This document shows, one piece after another, positions 1 through 5,257 of a DNA stretch of 5,257 nucleotides (position 1 is its first letter; the number at the start of each line of letters is the position of its first letter). This stretch comes from Conexibacter sp. (GTDB taxonomy: Bacteria; Actinomycetota; Thermoleophilia; Solirubrobacterales; Solirubrobacteraceae), in the NCBI GenBank assembly GCA_025964215.1, contig JAOPZG010000117.1, forward strand, positions 1-5,257, written 5' to 3'. The notes under the pieces are model-generated. The model saw nothing but the letters and a program-made list of their open reading frames with translations. It was not told where the DNA came from and did no database searches. A program made the translations under genes and the position numbers.

Positions 1-527
1 GTCGCGCGGAGATCGGCCGCGCGGTCCTCGGGCAGCGACGGCGGAGCGGCCGCGCCCGCCGGGTCGGATCGCGGCCCGCCGAAGCCGCCCGCGCCCTCGA
101 CCCACCACGCGCTGCGGGCGACAGCCAGGACGCCGCTCGCGTCCTCGACGACGTCCTCGCAGTCGACCATCGCCGCGCGCCCCTTGTCCCACACGCCCGT
201 GATCCGCCGCGTGAGCGTGGCCGCGCCGGCGGGCGCCGGCACCCGCCGCAGCTCGATCGCCTGCGAGGCGTGCAGCAGCGTGCGCAGGTCCAGCTCGAGC
301 GCCGCGACGAACGGCAGGAACGCGTGCGCGACGGCGGCCAGCGGGAGCGTCGCGGCCACCCGCGGCCCGCGCCCCTCGTACAAGTACTCGAGATCCTCCG
401 GCAACCGCGCGCAGGTCCCCAACGCGTAGATGATGGCGTCGCGCTCGTCCCACTCCCAGGCGACCGGCGCGAGCGCCCGGCCCACCAGCTCCGGACCGAT
501 ATGTGACACCGCAGGCACGTCCGTCAC
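1..527 (-). CDS. MaoC-like enoyl-CoA hydratase (hydratase-2 type), N-terminal part, truncated by window edge
   Basis: Translating the minus strand gives 175 residues running off the left edge. The segment around residues 24-50 (WEWDERD, then YALG, then LPEDLEYLYEG) and the later WDKGRAA (113-119) and GAGGFGG (145-151) resemble the N-terminal hot-dog half of hydratase 2 / peroxisomal multifunctional enzyme type 2 proteins. These hydrate trans-2-enoyl-CoA to (R)-3-hydroxyacyl-CoA in beta-oxidation of fatty acids or sterol side chains, in the cytoplasm. In the family this half mainly binds acyl-CoA; the catalytic Asp/His motif lies in the C-terminal hot dog, outside the window, so activity cannot be judged. 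The start is uncertain: in-frame GTG codons begin at 527, 518 and 509, none with a clear Shine-Dalgarno. The 509 start gives the N-terminal length I would expect for the family; 527 is the longest plausible. A TANNNT-like hexamer (526-531, minus strand) sits 7 nt before the 518 GTG. The gene is divergent from the monooxygenase. Family call fairly firm, substrate unknown. Confidence 0.8.
   Translation of the reverse strand, partial: MTDVPAVSHIGPELVGRALAPVAWEWDERDAIIYALGTCARLPEDLEYLYEGRGPRVAATLPLAAVAHAFLPFVAALELDLRTLLHASQAIELRRVPAPAGAATLTRRITGVWDKGRAAMVDCEDVVEDASGVLAVARSAWWVEGAGGFGGPRSDPAGAAAPPSLPEDRAADLRA
503..527. promoter_or_regulatory. Candidate operator: GTGAC-N15-GTCAC inverted repeat at the hydratase/monooxygenase divergent junction
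   Basis: GTGAC at 503-507 and GTCAC at 523-527 form a perfect 5-bp inverted repeat with centres 20 bp apart, about two helical turns. It covers the alternative GTG starts of the hydratase and lies 23 bp before the monooxygenase ATG. A 7-base direct repeat, ACACCGC, occurs at 506-512 and 531-537. The gap between the two start codons is only about 22 bp, so any promoter elements must fall in or beside this stretch. A weak -10-like GATACT (538-543) lies 6 nt before the monooxygenase ATG, which would imply a leaderless transcript. The repeat is visible; its regulatory role is inferred, and short dyads do arise by chance. Confidence 0.3.
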
Positions 528-549
528 GCTACACCGCGATACTTCCGGG

Positions 550-2061
550 ATGGGTCGACCCGCGGGCGCCGCGCCATCCGTCCTGATCATCGGCGCCGGG
601 TTCGGCGGCCTCGCGGCCGCCATGGAGCTCAAGCGCCACGGCATCGAGGACTTCCGGATCCTCGAGCGCGCCGACCACGTCGGCGGCGTCTGGCAGGCCA
701 ACACCTACCCCGGCGCGGCCTGCGACGTCCCGTCGGTCATCTACCAGTTCTCCTATGCGTTGAAGCCGGACTGGTCGCGGCGCTTCGGCACCCAGGCCGA
801 GATCCGCCGCTACCTCCACGTCGTGGCGCAGGAGCACGGGATCCTCGAGCACGTCGACTTCGGCGCCGAGGTCACCGCCGCCGCCTTCGACGAGGCCGCC
901 GGCCGCTGGTCGGTCGAGACCGGCGACGGCGCGGTCCGCGCGGCCGACGTCCTGATCTGCGCCACCGGGCAGCTGAGCCGGCCCAAGATCCCCGACGTCC
1001 CGGGCCGCGAGCGCTTCGCCGGCGCGCAGTTCCACTCCGCCGAGTGGGACCACGACGTCGACCTGACCGGCAAGCGCGTCGCGGTCGTCGGCGGCGGCGC
1101 GAGCGCGATCCAGGTCGTCCCCGCGATCGTCGACCAGACCGCGCACCTCACCGTCGTCCAGCGCTCGCCGTCCTGGATCGTCAACAAGTACGACTGGGCG
1201 CCCTCGCGCGCCGAGCAGCTCCTGCTGCGCGTGCCCGCGCTCCAGCGGATCTACCACGACGCGATGTGGCTGTGGTTCGAGTCGCGCTACCCGATCGTCA
1301 CGAACGCGCTCGCGCCGCTGCGCCGCCTCTGGCAGGTCGAGCGGCGCTGGACGATCCGGCGCACGCTCAAGGACCCCAAGAAGATCGCTGCGGCGACGCC
1401 CGACTACGAGCTGGGCTGCAACCGGCTGCTGCTCTCGCGCTCCTGGTACCCGACGCTCGCGCGGCCGGACGTGGACGTCGTGGGCTCCGGCGTCTCCGCG
1501 GTCACCGAGCGCGGCGTCGTCTGCGCCGACGGGACGGAGGTCGAGGCCGACGTCATCGTCTGGTGCACGGGCTTCACCGCGACCGAGCAGCTCGCGCCCA
1601 TCGACCTGCGCGGCCGCGACGACGTGTCGATCCGCGAGGCGTGGTCGGAGGGGCCCGAGGCCTACCTCGGCCTCGCGACGCCCGGCTTCCCCAACCTGTT
1701 CATGGCCTACGGACCCAACACGGGGTCCTTGACCAACACCATCGTCTACCTGCTCGAGCGCCAGGCGGGCTACATGCGCCAGGCGATCGAGCACCTCGGC
1801 CGCGCCGGCGGCTGGATCGACGTGCGCCCCGAGGTCCACGACGCGTTCAACCGCGACCTCCAGGAGCGCTTGCAGGGCACGGTCTTCACCGCCGGCTGCC
1901 CCGGCTGGTACACGACCGACGCCGGCAAGGTGACGCAGGTCTGGGCCGGCTCGCACGTCGAGTACGGGCGCCGGACGCGGCGCTTCGACCCGTCGGTCTA
2001 CGAGCACGGCCCGGCGCGGGTCAGCCCTGCGCCACCGCCCGTCCCGCTGCACGCCCGCTGA
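550..2061 (+). CDS. Type I Baeyer-Villiger / flavin-containing monooxygenase
   Basis: This 503-aa protein has the two-dinucleotide-domain layout of class B flavoprotein monooxygenases. They use NADPH and O2, through an FAD C4a-peroxide, to insert oxygen beside a ketone carbonyl, giving an ester or lactone. FAD-binding GAGFGG is at residues 15-20, and GGVWQANTYPGAACD at 45-59 matches the second Baeyer-Villiger signature ending in the conserved Asp (D59). CATG lies at 137-140. The hallmark FxGxxxHxxxW(P/D) appears as FAGAQFHSAEWD at 156-167. NADPH-site GGGASA is at 181-186, followed by QRSP (204-207). GCNR at 289-292 probably carries the catalytic Arg (R292), but an Asn replaces the usual Lys before it. 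No signal peptide or N-terminal extension is seen, so it is presumably cytoplasmic. I chose ATG 550 because residues before it in the upstream-extended frame (ATG 430) are low-complexity, overlap the hydratase antisense, and would put the FAD motif unusually far in. No clear Shine-Dalgarno precedes ATG 550. The Pro-rich last 13 residues overlap the convergent dehydrogenase gene. Family firm; substrate unknown. Confidence 0.93.
   Translation: MGRPAGAAPSVLIIGAGFGGLAAAMELKRHGIEDFRILERADHVGGVWQANTYPGAACDVPSVIYQFSYALKPDWSRRFGTQAEIRRYLHVVAQEHGILEHVDFGAEVTAAAFDEAAGRWSVETGDGAVRAADVLICATGQLSRPKIPDVPGRERFAGAQFHSAEWDHDVDLTGKRVAVVGGGASAIQVVPAIVDQTAHLTVVQRSPSWIVNKYDWAPSRAEQLLLRVPALQRIYHDAMWLWFESRYPIVTNALAPLRRLWQVERRWTIRRTLKDPKKIAAATPDYELGCNRLLLSRSWYPTLARPDVDVVGSGVSAVTERGVVCADGTEVEADVIVWCTGFTATEQLAPIDLRGRDDVSIREAWSEGPEAYLGLATPGFPNLFMAYGPNTGSLTNTIVYLLERQAGYMRQAIEHLGRAGGWIDVRPEVHDAFNRDLQERLQGTVFTAGCPGWYTTDAGKVTQVWAGSHVEYGRRTRRFDPSVYEHGPARVSPAPPPVPLHAR
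2013..2033. terminator. Candidate GC-rich hairpin at the convergent gene junction
   Basis: GGCGCGGG (2013-2020), loop TCAG, then CCC-T-GCGCC (2025-2033) forms an 8-bp all-GC stem with one bulged base and a 4-nt loop. It sits exactly on the stop codon of the minus-strand dehydrogenase (2021-2023) and within the last codons of the monooxygenase. Being nearly symmetric, it could act on transcripts from either side. No T-tract follows on either strand, so it is not a classical intrinsic terminator. U-less hairpins have been proposed as terminators in actinomycetes, but GC-rich stems also arise by chance here. Confidence 0.3.
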
Positions 2062-3667
2062 ACAGGCAGCCGCCGAGGAAGGTCCCCTCGAGCGAGCGGT
2101 AGCCGTGCATGCCGCCGCCGCCGAAGCCGGCGACCTCGCCCGCGGCGAAGAGCCCCGGGAAGGGCTCCCCGTCGGCGCCGAGCACGCGCGACGCGAGGTC
2201 GGTCTGCAACCCGCCGAGCGACTTGCGCGTCAGGATCGAGAGCCGCACCGCGATCAGCGGCCCGGACTTCGGGTCGAGCAGCCGGTGCGGCGTCGCGACG
2301 CGCGCGATCCGGTCCGGCAGGTACCTGCGCGCCCCGCGCAGCGCCACGACCTGGAGGTCCTTGGTGTAGGTGTTGTCCATCTCGTTGTCGCGCGCGCGGA
2401 TCTCGCGCTCGACCTGCGCGAGGTCCAGCGGCGCGTCGGGCTCCAGCGCGGCCATGCCGGCGAGCAGCTTCTCGAGCGTGGGCTCGACGATGAAGTCGCT
2501 GCCGTGCTCCATGAACGCGGCGACCGGCGCGGGCGCGCCAGAGCCGACGCGCGTCTGGAGCACCGCCTTGACCGACTTGCTCGTGATGTCCGGGTTCTGC
2601 TCGGAGCCCGAGAGCGCGAACTCCTTCTCGATGATCTTCTGCGTGAGGACGAACCACGTGTGGTCGTGGCCCGTGGTCATGATGTGCTCGAGCGTGCCGA
2701 GCGTGTCGAAGCCGGGGAAGAGCGGGACCGGTAGGCGCTTGCCGGTGGCATCCAGCCACAGCGAGGACGGGCCGGGCAGGATTCGGATCCCGTGCATCGG
2801 CCAGATCGGGTCCCAGTTGTTGATGCCCTCGACGTAGTGCCACATGCGGTCGGGGTTGATCGTGGACGCGCCGGCGTCCTGGGCGATCTTCAGCATCCGG
2901 CCGTCCACGTGCTCCGGCACGCCGGAGATCATCTTGGCCGGCGCCTTGCCCAGGCGCGCGGGCCAGTTGGCGCGCACCAGCTCGTGGTTGCCGCCGATGC
3001 CGCCGGAGGTGACGATCACGGCGGGCGCGCTGAGCGCGAAGTCGCCGACGACCTCGCGCGAGGAGGCCTCGCCGCGCCCGACCGTACTCGGCTCGAGCAC
3101 CGCGCCGGAGACGCCGTCGACCGCGCCCGCGGTCACCGACAGCGCGTCCACGCGATGGCGGAAGCGCAGCTCGACGAGGCCGCGCGCGACGCCCTCGCGC
3201 ACCCGCGCGACGAACGGCGCGAGCACGCCCGGGCCGGTGCCCCAGGTGACGTGGAAGCGCGGGACCGAGTTGCCGTGGCCGATCGCGCCGTAGCCACCGC
3301 GCTCCGCCCAGCCCGGGTTGGGCAGGAAGCGGATCCCGCGCTCGTGCATCCACGCGCGCTTCTCGCCGGCGGCGAACTGCACGTACGCCTCGGCCCAGCG
3401 CTGGGGCCAGAGGTCCTCGGGGCGATCGAAGCCCGCGGTGCCCTGCCAGTCCTGCCAGGCCAGCTCGTAGGAGTCCTTGACGCCCATCCGCCGCTGCTCG
3501 GGCGAGTCCACCAGGAAGATCCCGCCGAAGGACCAGAACGCCTGGCCGCCGAACGACGCCTCGGGCTCCTGGTCGACGAGCACGACCCGCTTGCCCGCGT
3601 CGACGAGCTCCGCGGTGGCGACGAGCCCCGCCAGCCCCGCGCCGACGACGATCGCGTCGGCGCTCAC
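2021..3667 (-). CDS. FAD-binding dehydrogenase, fumarate reductase/ketosteroid dehydrogenase-like (COG3573-type predicted oxidoreductase)
   Basis: The 548-aa product begins with a Rossmann FAD-binding fold: GAGLAG at residues 9-14 and the ribose-binding acidic residue D32 in VVLVDQE. GGIGG lies at 222-226. The C-terminal FAD-closing segment runs from PGLFAAGEVAG (504-514) through GFGGGGMHGYRSLEG (514-528) to LGGCLFSGRAAG (531-542). This architecture belongs to the FAD_binding_2 superfamily, which includes fumarate reductases and 3-ketosteroid dehydrogenases. Length and the internal WSFGG and GGMHGYRSLEGTFLGG segments fit the substrate-unknown 'putative FAD-binding dehydrogenase' group (about 550 aa). 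No twin-arginine signal, haem-binding motif or membrane segment is seen, so a cytoplasmic enzyme is likely. The start is GTG 3667, with GGGG 7 nt upstream as a plausible ribosome-binding site; a nearby ATG (3680) is out of frame. It lies 48 bp downstream of the transporter gene on the same strand, probably as an operon, and its 3' end overlaps the monooxygenase by 41 bp. Substrate, electron acceptor and reaction direction cannot be deduced. Confidence 0.9.
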   Translation of the reverse strand: MSADAIVVGAGLAGLVATAELVDAGKRVVLVDQEPEASFGGQAFWSFGGIFLVDSPEQRRMGVKDSYELAWQDWQGTAGFDRPEDLWPQRWAEAYVQFAAGEKRAWMHERGIRFLPNPGWAERGGYGAIGHGNSVPRFHVTWGTGPGVLAPFVARVREGVARGLVELRFRHRVDALSVTAGAVDGVSGAVLEPSTVGRGEASSREVVGDFALSAPAVIVTSGGIGGNHELVRANWPARLGKAPAKMISGVPEHVDGRMLKIAQDAGASTINPDRMWHYVEGINNWDPIWPMHGIRILPGPSSLWLDATGKRLPVPLFPGFDTLGTLEHIMTTGHDHTWFVLTQKIIEKEFALSGSEQNPDITSKSVKAVLQTRVGSGAPAPVAAFMEHGSDFIVEPTLEKLLAGMAALEPDAPLDLAQVEREIRARDNEMDNTYTKDLQVVALRGARRYLPDRIARVATPHRLLDPKSGPLIAVRLSILTRKSLGGLQTDLASRVLGADGEPFPGLFAAGEVAGFGGGGMHGYRSLEGTFLGGCLFSGRAAGRAVAQG

Positions 3668-3715
3668 GTGCAGACCCCATGCAAGAACATCCGCCGGAGC
3701 CTAGTGGGGAGGACG
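3668..3715 (-). promoter_or_regulatory. Transporter-dehydrogenase spacer with candidate Shine-Dalgarno and a weak stem that would mask it
   Basis: The 48-bp gap has no T-rich terminator, consistent with co-transcription. On the minus strand the dehydrogenase GTG is preceded by GGGG (plus-strand 3675-3678) at 7 nt. CCCCA (3705-3709 on plus) is complementary to TGGGG (3675-3679), so the mRNA could form a 5-bp stem with a 25-nt loop that hides this ribosome-binding site. The complementarity is visible; a regulatory role is speculative and the stem is short. Confidence 0.3.
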
Positions 3716-4960
3716 TCAGGCCGGCGACATGGTGCGCGACGCCGGAGCGCGCGCCGAGCCCGCGGCGCCGCGCAGCAGCCGCGGCGCGGCGGCCAGGATC
3801 GCGACGACCTCCACGACCGCGAAGCCGAGCAGCGTGTCGCGCGGGCTGACGAGCTGCAGCGCGACGCCCGCGCCGACGACCGGCAGCGAGAGCCCGACGT
3901 AGCCGGCGAGGAACAGGCCGGCGAGCGACTCGGCGCGCGTCTCGGGCGGCGTGATCGCGATGACCGTCCCGACCGTGCCCTTGAACACCGTGCCCCCGCC
4001 CGCGCCGGTGAGCGCGCCGCCGGCCAGGAAGAGCGCGAGGCTCGGGGACGGCAGCCAGACCGCGATCGCCGTCAGCGTCAGGCCGGCGATCATCGCGGCG
4101 CCGCCGACGGTCAGGATCCGCCGCGGCGTGGCCGACGCGAGCCCGACCTGGAGTACGACGCCGGCGGCGAAGAGGACGAAGACCGTCGTCCCGGCCAGCG
4201 CGTGCGAGGTCTCGTGCAGGGTGCCGACGAGGAACGTCGCGCTCAGGCCGGTGAAGAGGCCGAGCGCGCCGAACGCGATGAAGCCGCCCGCGGCGGCGGC
4301 CATGAACGCGCCGCGCGCCTCGTGCGGGACCGAGACGCGCTGGACGCGGTAGGCCGGGAACGGGTCCGGGCGGTCGCGGGTCTCGGGCGCGAGCGCGACG
4401 ACCGCCAGCGCGAGGACCAAGGCCACCAGGAACACGAGGTAGGGGAGCGCGAGCGGGTCGCCGCCGGCCCACTGCGCGAGGAAGCCGGAGACGAGCGGGC
4501 CGACGCCGAGGCCGCCGATGTTGACCGCGGTGGCGATCAGCTGGGCGCGCTGCGGGGGCGCGTCCGGCTGCCCGGCGGCGTGCAGCTCGGCGAGCCACGC
4601 GGTGGCCGTCGCGGTGACGACGCCGACCGAGAGGCCGTTGACGATCCGGGCGAGCAGCAGGCCCGGCAGGTCGCGCCAGAGCAGGAAGATGGCGGCGGAG
4701 ACGATCGACGTGGCGATCGCGGGGAGCAGGACGCGGCGGCGGCCGTGCCAGTCGGAGACGTGCCCGGCGAGCAGGAGCGCGGCGATGACGCCGATCGCGT
4801 AGGCGGCGTAGATGATGGTGATGGTGAACGACGAGAAGCCGTCGCGCTGCTGGTAGAGGCCGTACAGCGGGCTGGGGAGCGTCGAGAACGCCATGACCGT
4901 CAGGAACGCGAAGGCGACCGACCAGAAGCCGAGCCGGTGACGGTGGGGAGCGTGGCGCAT
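3716..4960 (-). CDS. MFS transporter, 12-TM
   Basis: The 414-aa hydrophobic protein shows the major facilitator superfamily pattern. There are about 12 membrane segments, near residues 11-30, 46-66, 78-95, 98-117, 140-162, 172-191, 219-240, 256-275, 281-303, 306-325, 345-367 and 376-393. The loop after the second segment carries GHVSDWHGRRR (66-76), which matches family motif A (GxxxDxxGRR). LAPETRDRP (190-198) ends the sixth segment and is followed by the central cytoplasmic loop, typical of the two six-helix bundles. The protein sits in the cytoplasmic membrane and would move a small solute, probably coupled to protons; direction and substrate are unknown. I chose ATG 4960 because AGGA lies 8 nt upstream; ATG 4969 (METMRHAP) is the alternative and has only a too-close AGG. 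The frame stays open further upstream, but that stretch is antisense to the LysR gene. Divergence from a LysR gene suggests regulation by it, and the dehydrogenase follows 48 bp downstream, so the transported compound may be that enzyme's substrate or product. Confidence 0.9.
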   Translation of the reverse strand: MRHAPHRHRLGFWSVAFAFLTVMAFSTLPSPLYGLYQQRDGFSSFTITIIYAAYAIGVIAALLLAGHVSDWHGRRRVLLPAIATSIVSAAIFLLWRDLPGLLLARIVNGLSVGVVTATATAWLAELHAAGQPDAPPQRAQLIATAVNIGGLGVGPLVSGFLAQWAGGDPLALPYLVFLVALVLALAVVALAPETRDRPDPFPAYRVQRVSVPHEARGAFMAAAAGGFIAFGALGLFTGLSATFLVGTLHETSHALAGTTVFVLFAAGVVLQVGLASATPRRILTVGGAAMIAGLTLTAIAVWLPSPSLALFLAGGALTGAGGGTVFKGTVGTVIAITPPETRAESLAGLFLAGYVGLSLPVVGAGVALQLVSPRDTLLGFAVVEVVAILAAAPRLLRGAAGSARAPASRTMSPA

Positions 4961-4980
4961 GGTCTCCATCCTGTCGCCGC

Positions 4981-4999
4981 GCGTGATCGTCGGCAACGC
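4981..4999. promoter_or_regulatory. Putative LysR-type operator (T-N11-A box) between the LysR gene and the MFS transporter gene
   Basis: GCGT (4981-4984) and ACGC (4996-4999) form a perfect dyad separated by 11 bases, giving the T-N11-A geometry typical of LysR-type regulator sites. It lies in the 87-bp gap between the two divergent starts, centred about 58 bp before the regulator ATG and 30 bp before the transporter ATG. Weaker arrangements occur nearby: GT-N11-AC at 5015-5029 and GATG-N12-CATC at 5001-5020. Binding by the adjacent regulator is inferred from LysR family habit, not shown. Confidence 0.5.
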
Positions 5000-5032
5000 T
5001 GATGCGCGCTGTCGGTCATCTGCCGTGACGAT

Positions 5033-5038
5033 TACCAT
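5033..5038 (+). promoter_or_regulatory. Candidate -10 element for the LysR gene
   Basis: TACCAT matches the actinobacterial TANNNT pattern and ends 9 nt before the LysR ATG, so a transcript from it would have almost no leader. No convincing -35 hexamer is seen at 16-18 nt upstream. The hexamer is short and could be a chance match, though it lies in one of the few AT-containing stretches of the gap. Confidence 0.25.
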
Positions 5039-5047
5039 CGGCGGCTC

Positions 5048-5257
5048 ATGGACCTGCGCCAGCTCGAGGTGTTCGTCGCCGTCGCCGAGGAGTCGTCGTT
5101 CTCGCGCGCGGCCGACCGGCTGCACGTCGTGCAGTCGGCGGTCTCGGCGACGATCCGCAACCTCGAGCGCGAGTGGGGCGTCGCGCTCTTCCACCGCACG
5201 ACCCACAGCGTCGGCCTCAGCGCGGAAGGCCGCGCGCTGCTGCCCGAGGCGCGCGCC
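5048..5257 (+). CDS. LysR-family transcriptional regulator, N-terminal part, truncated by window edge
   Basis: Seventy codons are present before the right edge. The protein opens with MDLRQLEVFVAVAEESSFSR, followed by AADRLHVVQSAVSATIRNLE and ALFHRT. This is the standard LysR winged helix-turn-helix: recognition region around residues 18-40, then the E-x-x-x-G-x-x-LFxR turn at 42-50, and the start of the wing and linker (SVGLSAEGRALL, 54-65). The effector-binding domain lies outside the window, so the inducer cannot be guessed. ATG 5048 places LRQLxxF at residue 3, as is usual for the family; no strong Shine-Dalgarno precedes it. It is divergent from the MFS transporter with 87 bp between starts and a T-N11-A dyad in the gap, the classic arrangement in which a LysR protein controls its neighbour and itself. 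Confidence 0.93.
   Translation, partial: MDLRQLEVFVAVAEESSFSRAADRLHVVQSAVSATIRNLEREWGVALFHRTTHSVGLSAEGRALLPEARA

Noticed and set aside
184..506. Two small plus-strand open frames of 81 and 78 codons
   Set aside because: Both are antisense to the hydratase gene, have low-complexity translations and no support from motifs or spacing.
430..549. N-terminal 40-residue extension of the monooxygenase from ATG 430/433
   Set aside because: The extension is Ser/Thr/Ala-rich, lies antisense within the hydratase coding region, and would push the FAD motif to about residue 55 instead of the usual position near the N-terminus.
529..2052. A 507-codon open frame antisense to the monooxygenase
   Set aside because: Highly charged low-complexity translation, with all clear signatures (FAD, NADPH, Baeyer-Villiger motif) on the opposite strand.
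2111..2122. GCC triplet repeat
   Set aside because: It encodes the four-glycine run (residues 516-519) in the conserved C-terminal FAD-binding segment of the dehydrogenase, so it is explained by protein constraint.
1998..4598. An 866-codon open frame on the minus strand spanning the dehydrogenase and most of the transporter gene
   Set aside because: It is out of frame with two well-recognised proteins and its translation is Arg/Ala/Gly-rich low-complexity sequence without motifs. Long false frames are normal at this GC content.
2792..5002. A 736-codon open frame on the plus strand antisense to the dehydrogenase and transporter
   Set aside because: The product is dominated by Arg, Asp, Glu, Ala and Gly, has no recognisable domain, and crosses gene boundaries; it is the antisense shadow of GC-rich codons.
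4961..5206. N-terminal extension of the MFS transporter to 5206
   Set aside because: This stretch is antisense to the LysR start and covers the intergenic region; its translation is charged and not membrane-like, whereas ATG 4960 has a suitable ribosome-binding site.

Overview
The window is very GC-rich, gene-dense bacterial DNA. Codon third positions are almost always G or C, GTG starts occur, and Shine-Dalgarno signals are weak. This fits a high-GC actinomycete, possibly Thermoleophilia/Solirubrobacterales, but that placement is an inference from composition and gene style, not a phylogenetic result. I see no rRNA, tRNA, CRISPR array, insertion sequence or phage gene.

There are five protein genes. 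From left to right: (1) the 5' part of a MaoC-like, hydratase-2-type enoyl-CoA hydratase (minus strand, cut by the left edge). (2) A divergently oriented, complete type I Baeyer-Villiger/flavin monooxygenase of 503 aa (plus). (3) A complete 548-aa FAD-binding dehydrogenase of the fumarate reductase/ketosteroid dehydrogenase-like superfamily (minus); its 3' end overlaps that of the monooxygenase by 41 bp. (4) A 414-aa MFS transporter (minus), 48 bp upstream of the dehydrogenase and probably co-transcribed with it. (5) The N-terminal DNA-binding part of a LysR-type regulator (plus, cut by the right edge), divergent from the transporter.

The layout suggests two units. On the right, a LysR regulator faces an MFS transporter-dehydrogenase pair; the 87-bp gap between them holds a perfect 4-bp-arm dyad with T-N11-A geometry, as expected of a LysR operator. 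On the left, the hydratase and the monooxygenase share a gap of only about 22 bp, so their promoters must overlap each other or the opposing gene's 5' end. Together the enzymes resemble an accessory catabolic neighbourhood for ketone, lipid, steroid-like or terpenoid-like compounds: oxygen insertion into a ketone, flavin-dependent dehydrogenation, hydration of an enoyl-CoA, and uptake or efflux. No substrate can be read from the sequence.

I found no evidence of an undescribed defence, mobile or RNA-based system. The points most worth a second look are the putative LysR box, the substrate-unknown dehydrogenase with its transporter, the non-consensus Asn-Arg pair in the monooxygenase, and the compact divergent and convergent gene junctions.
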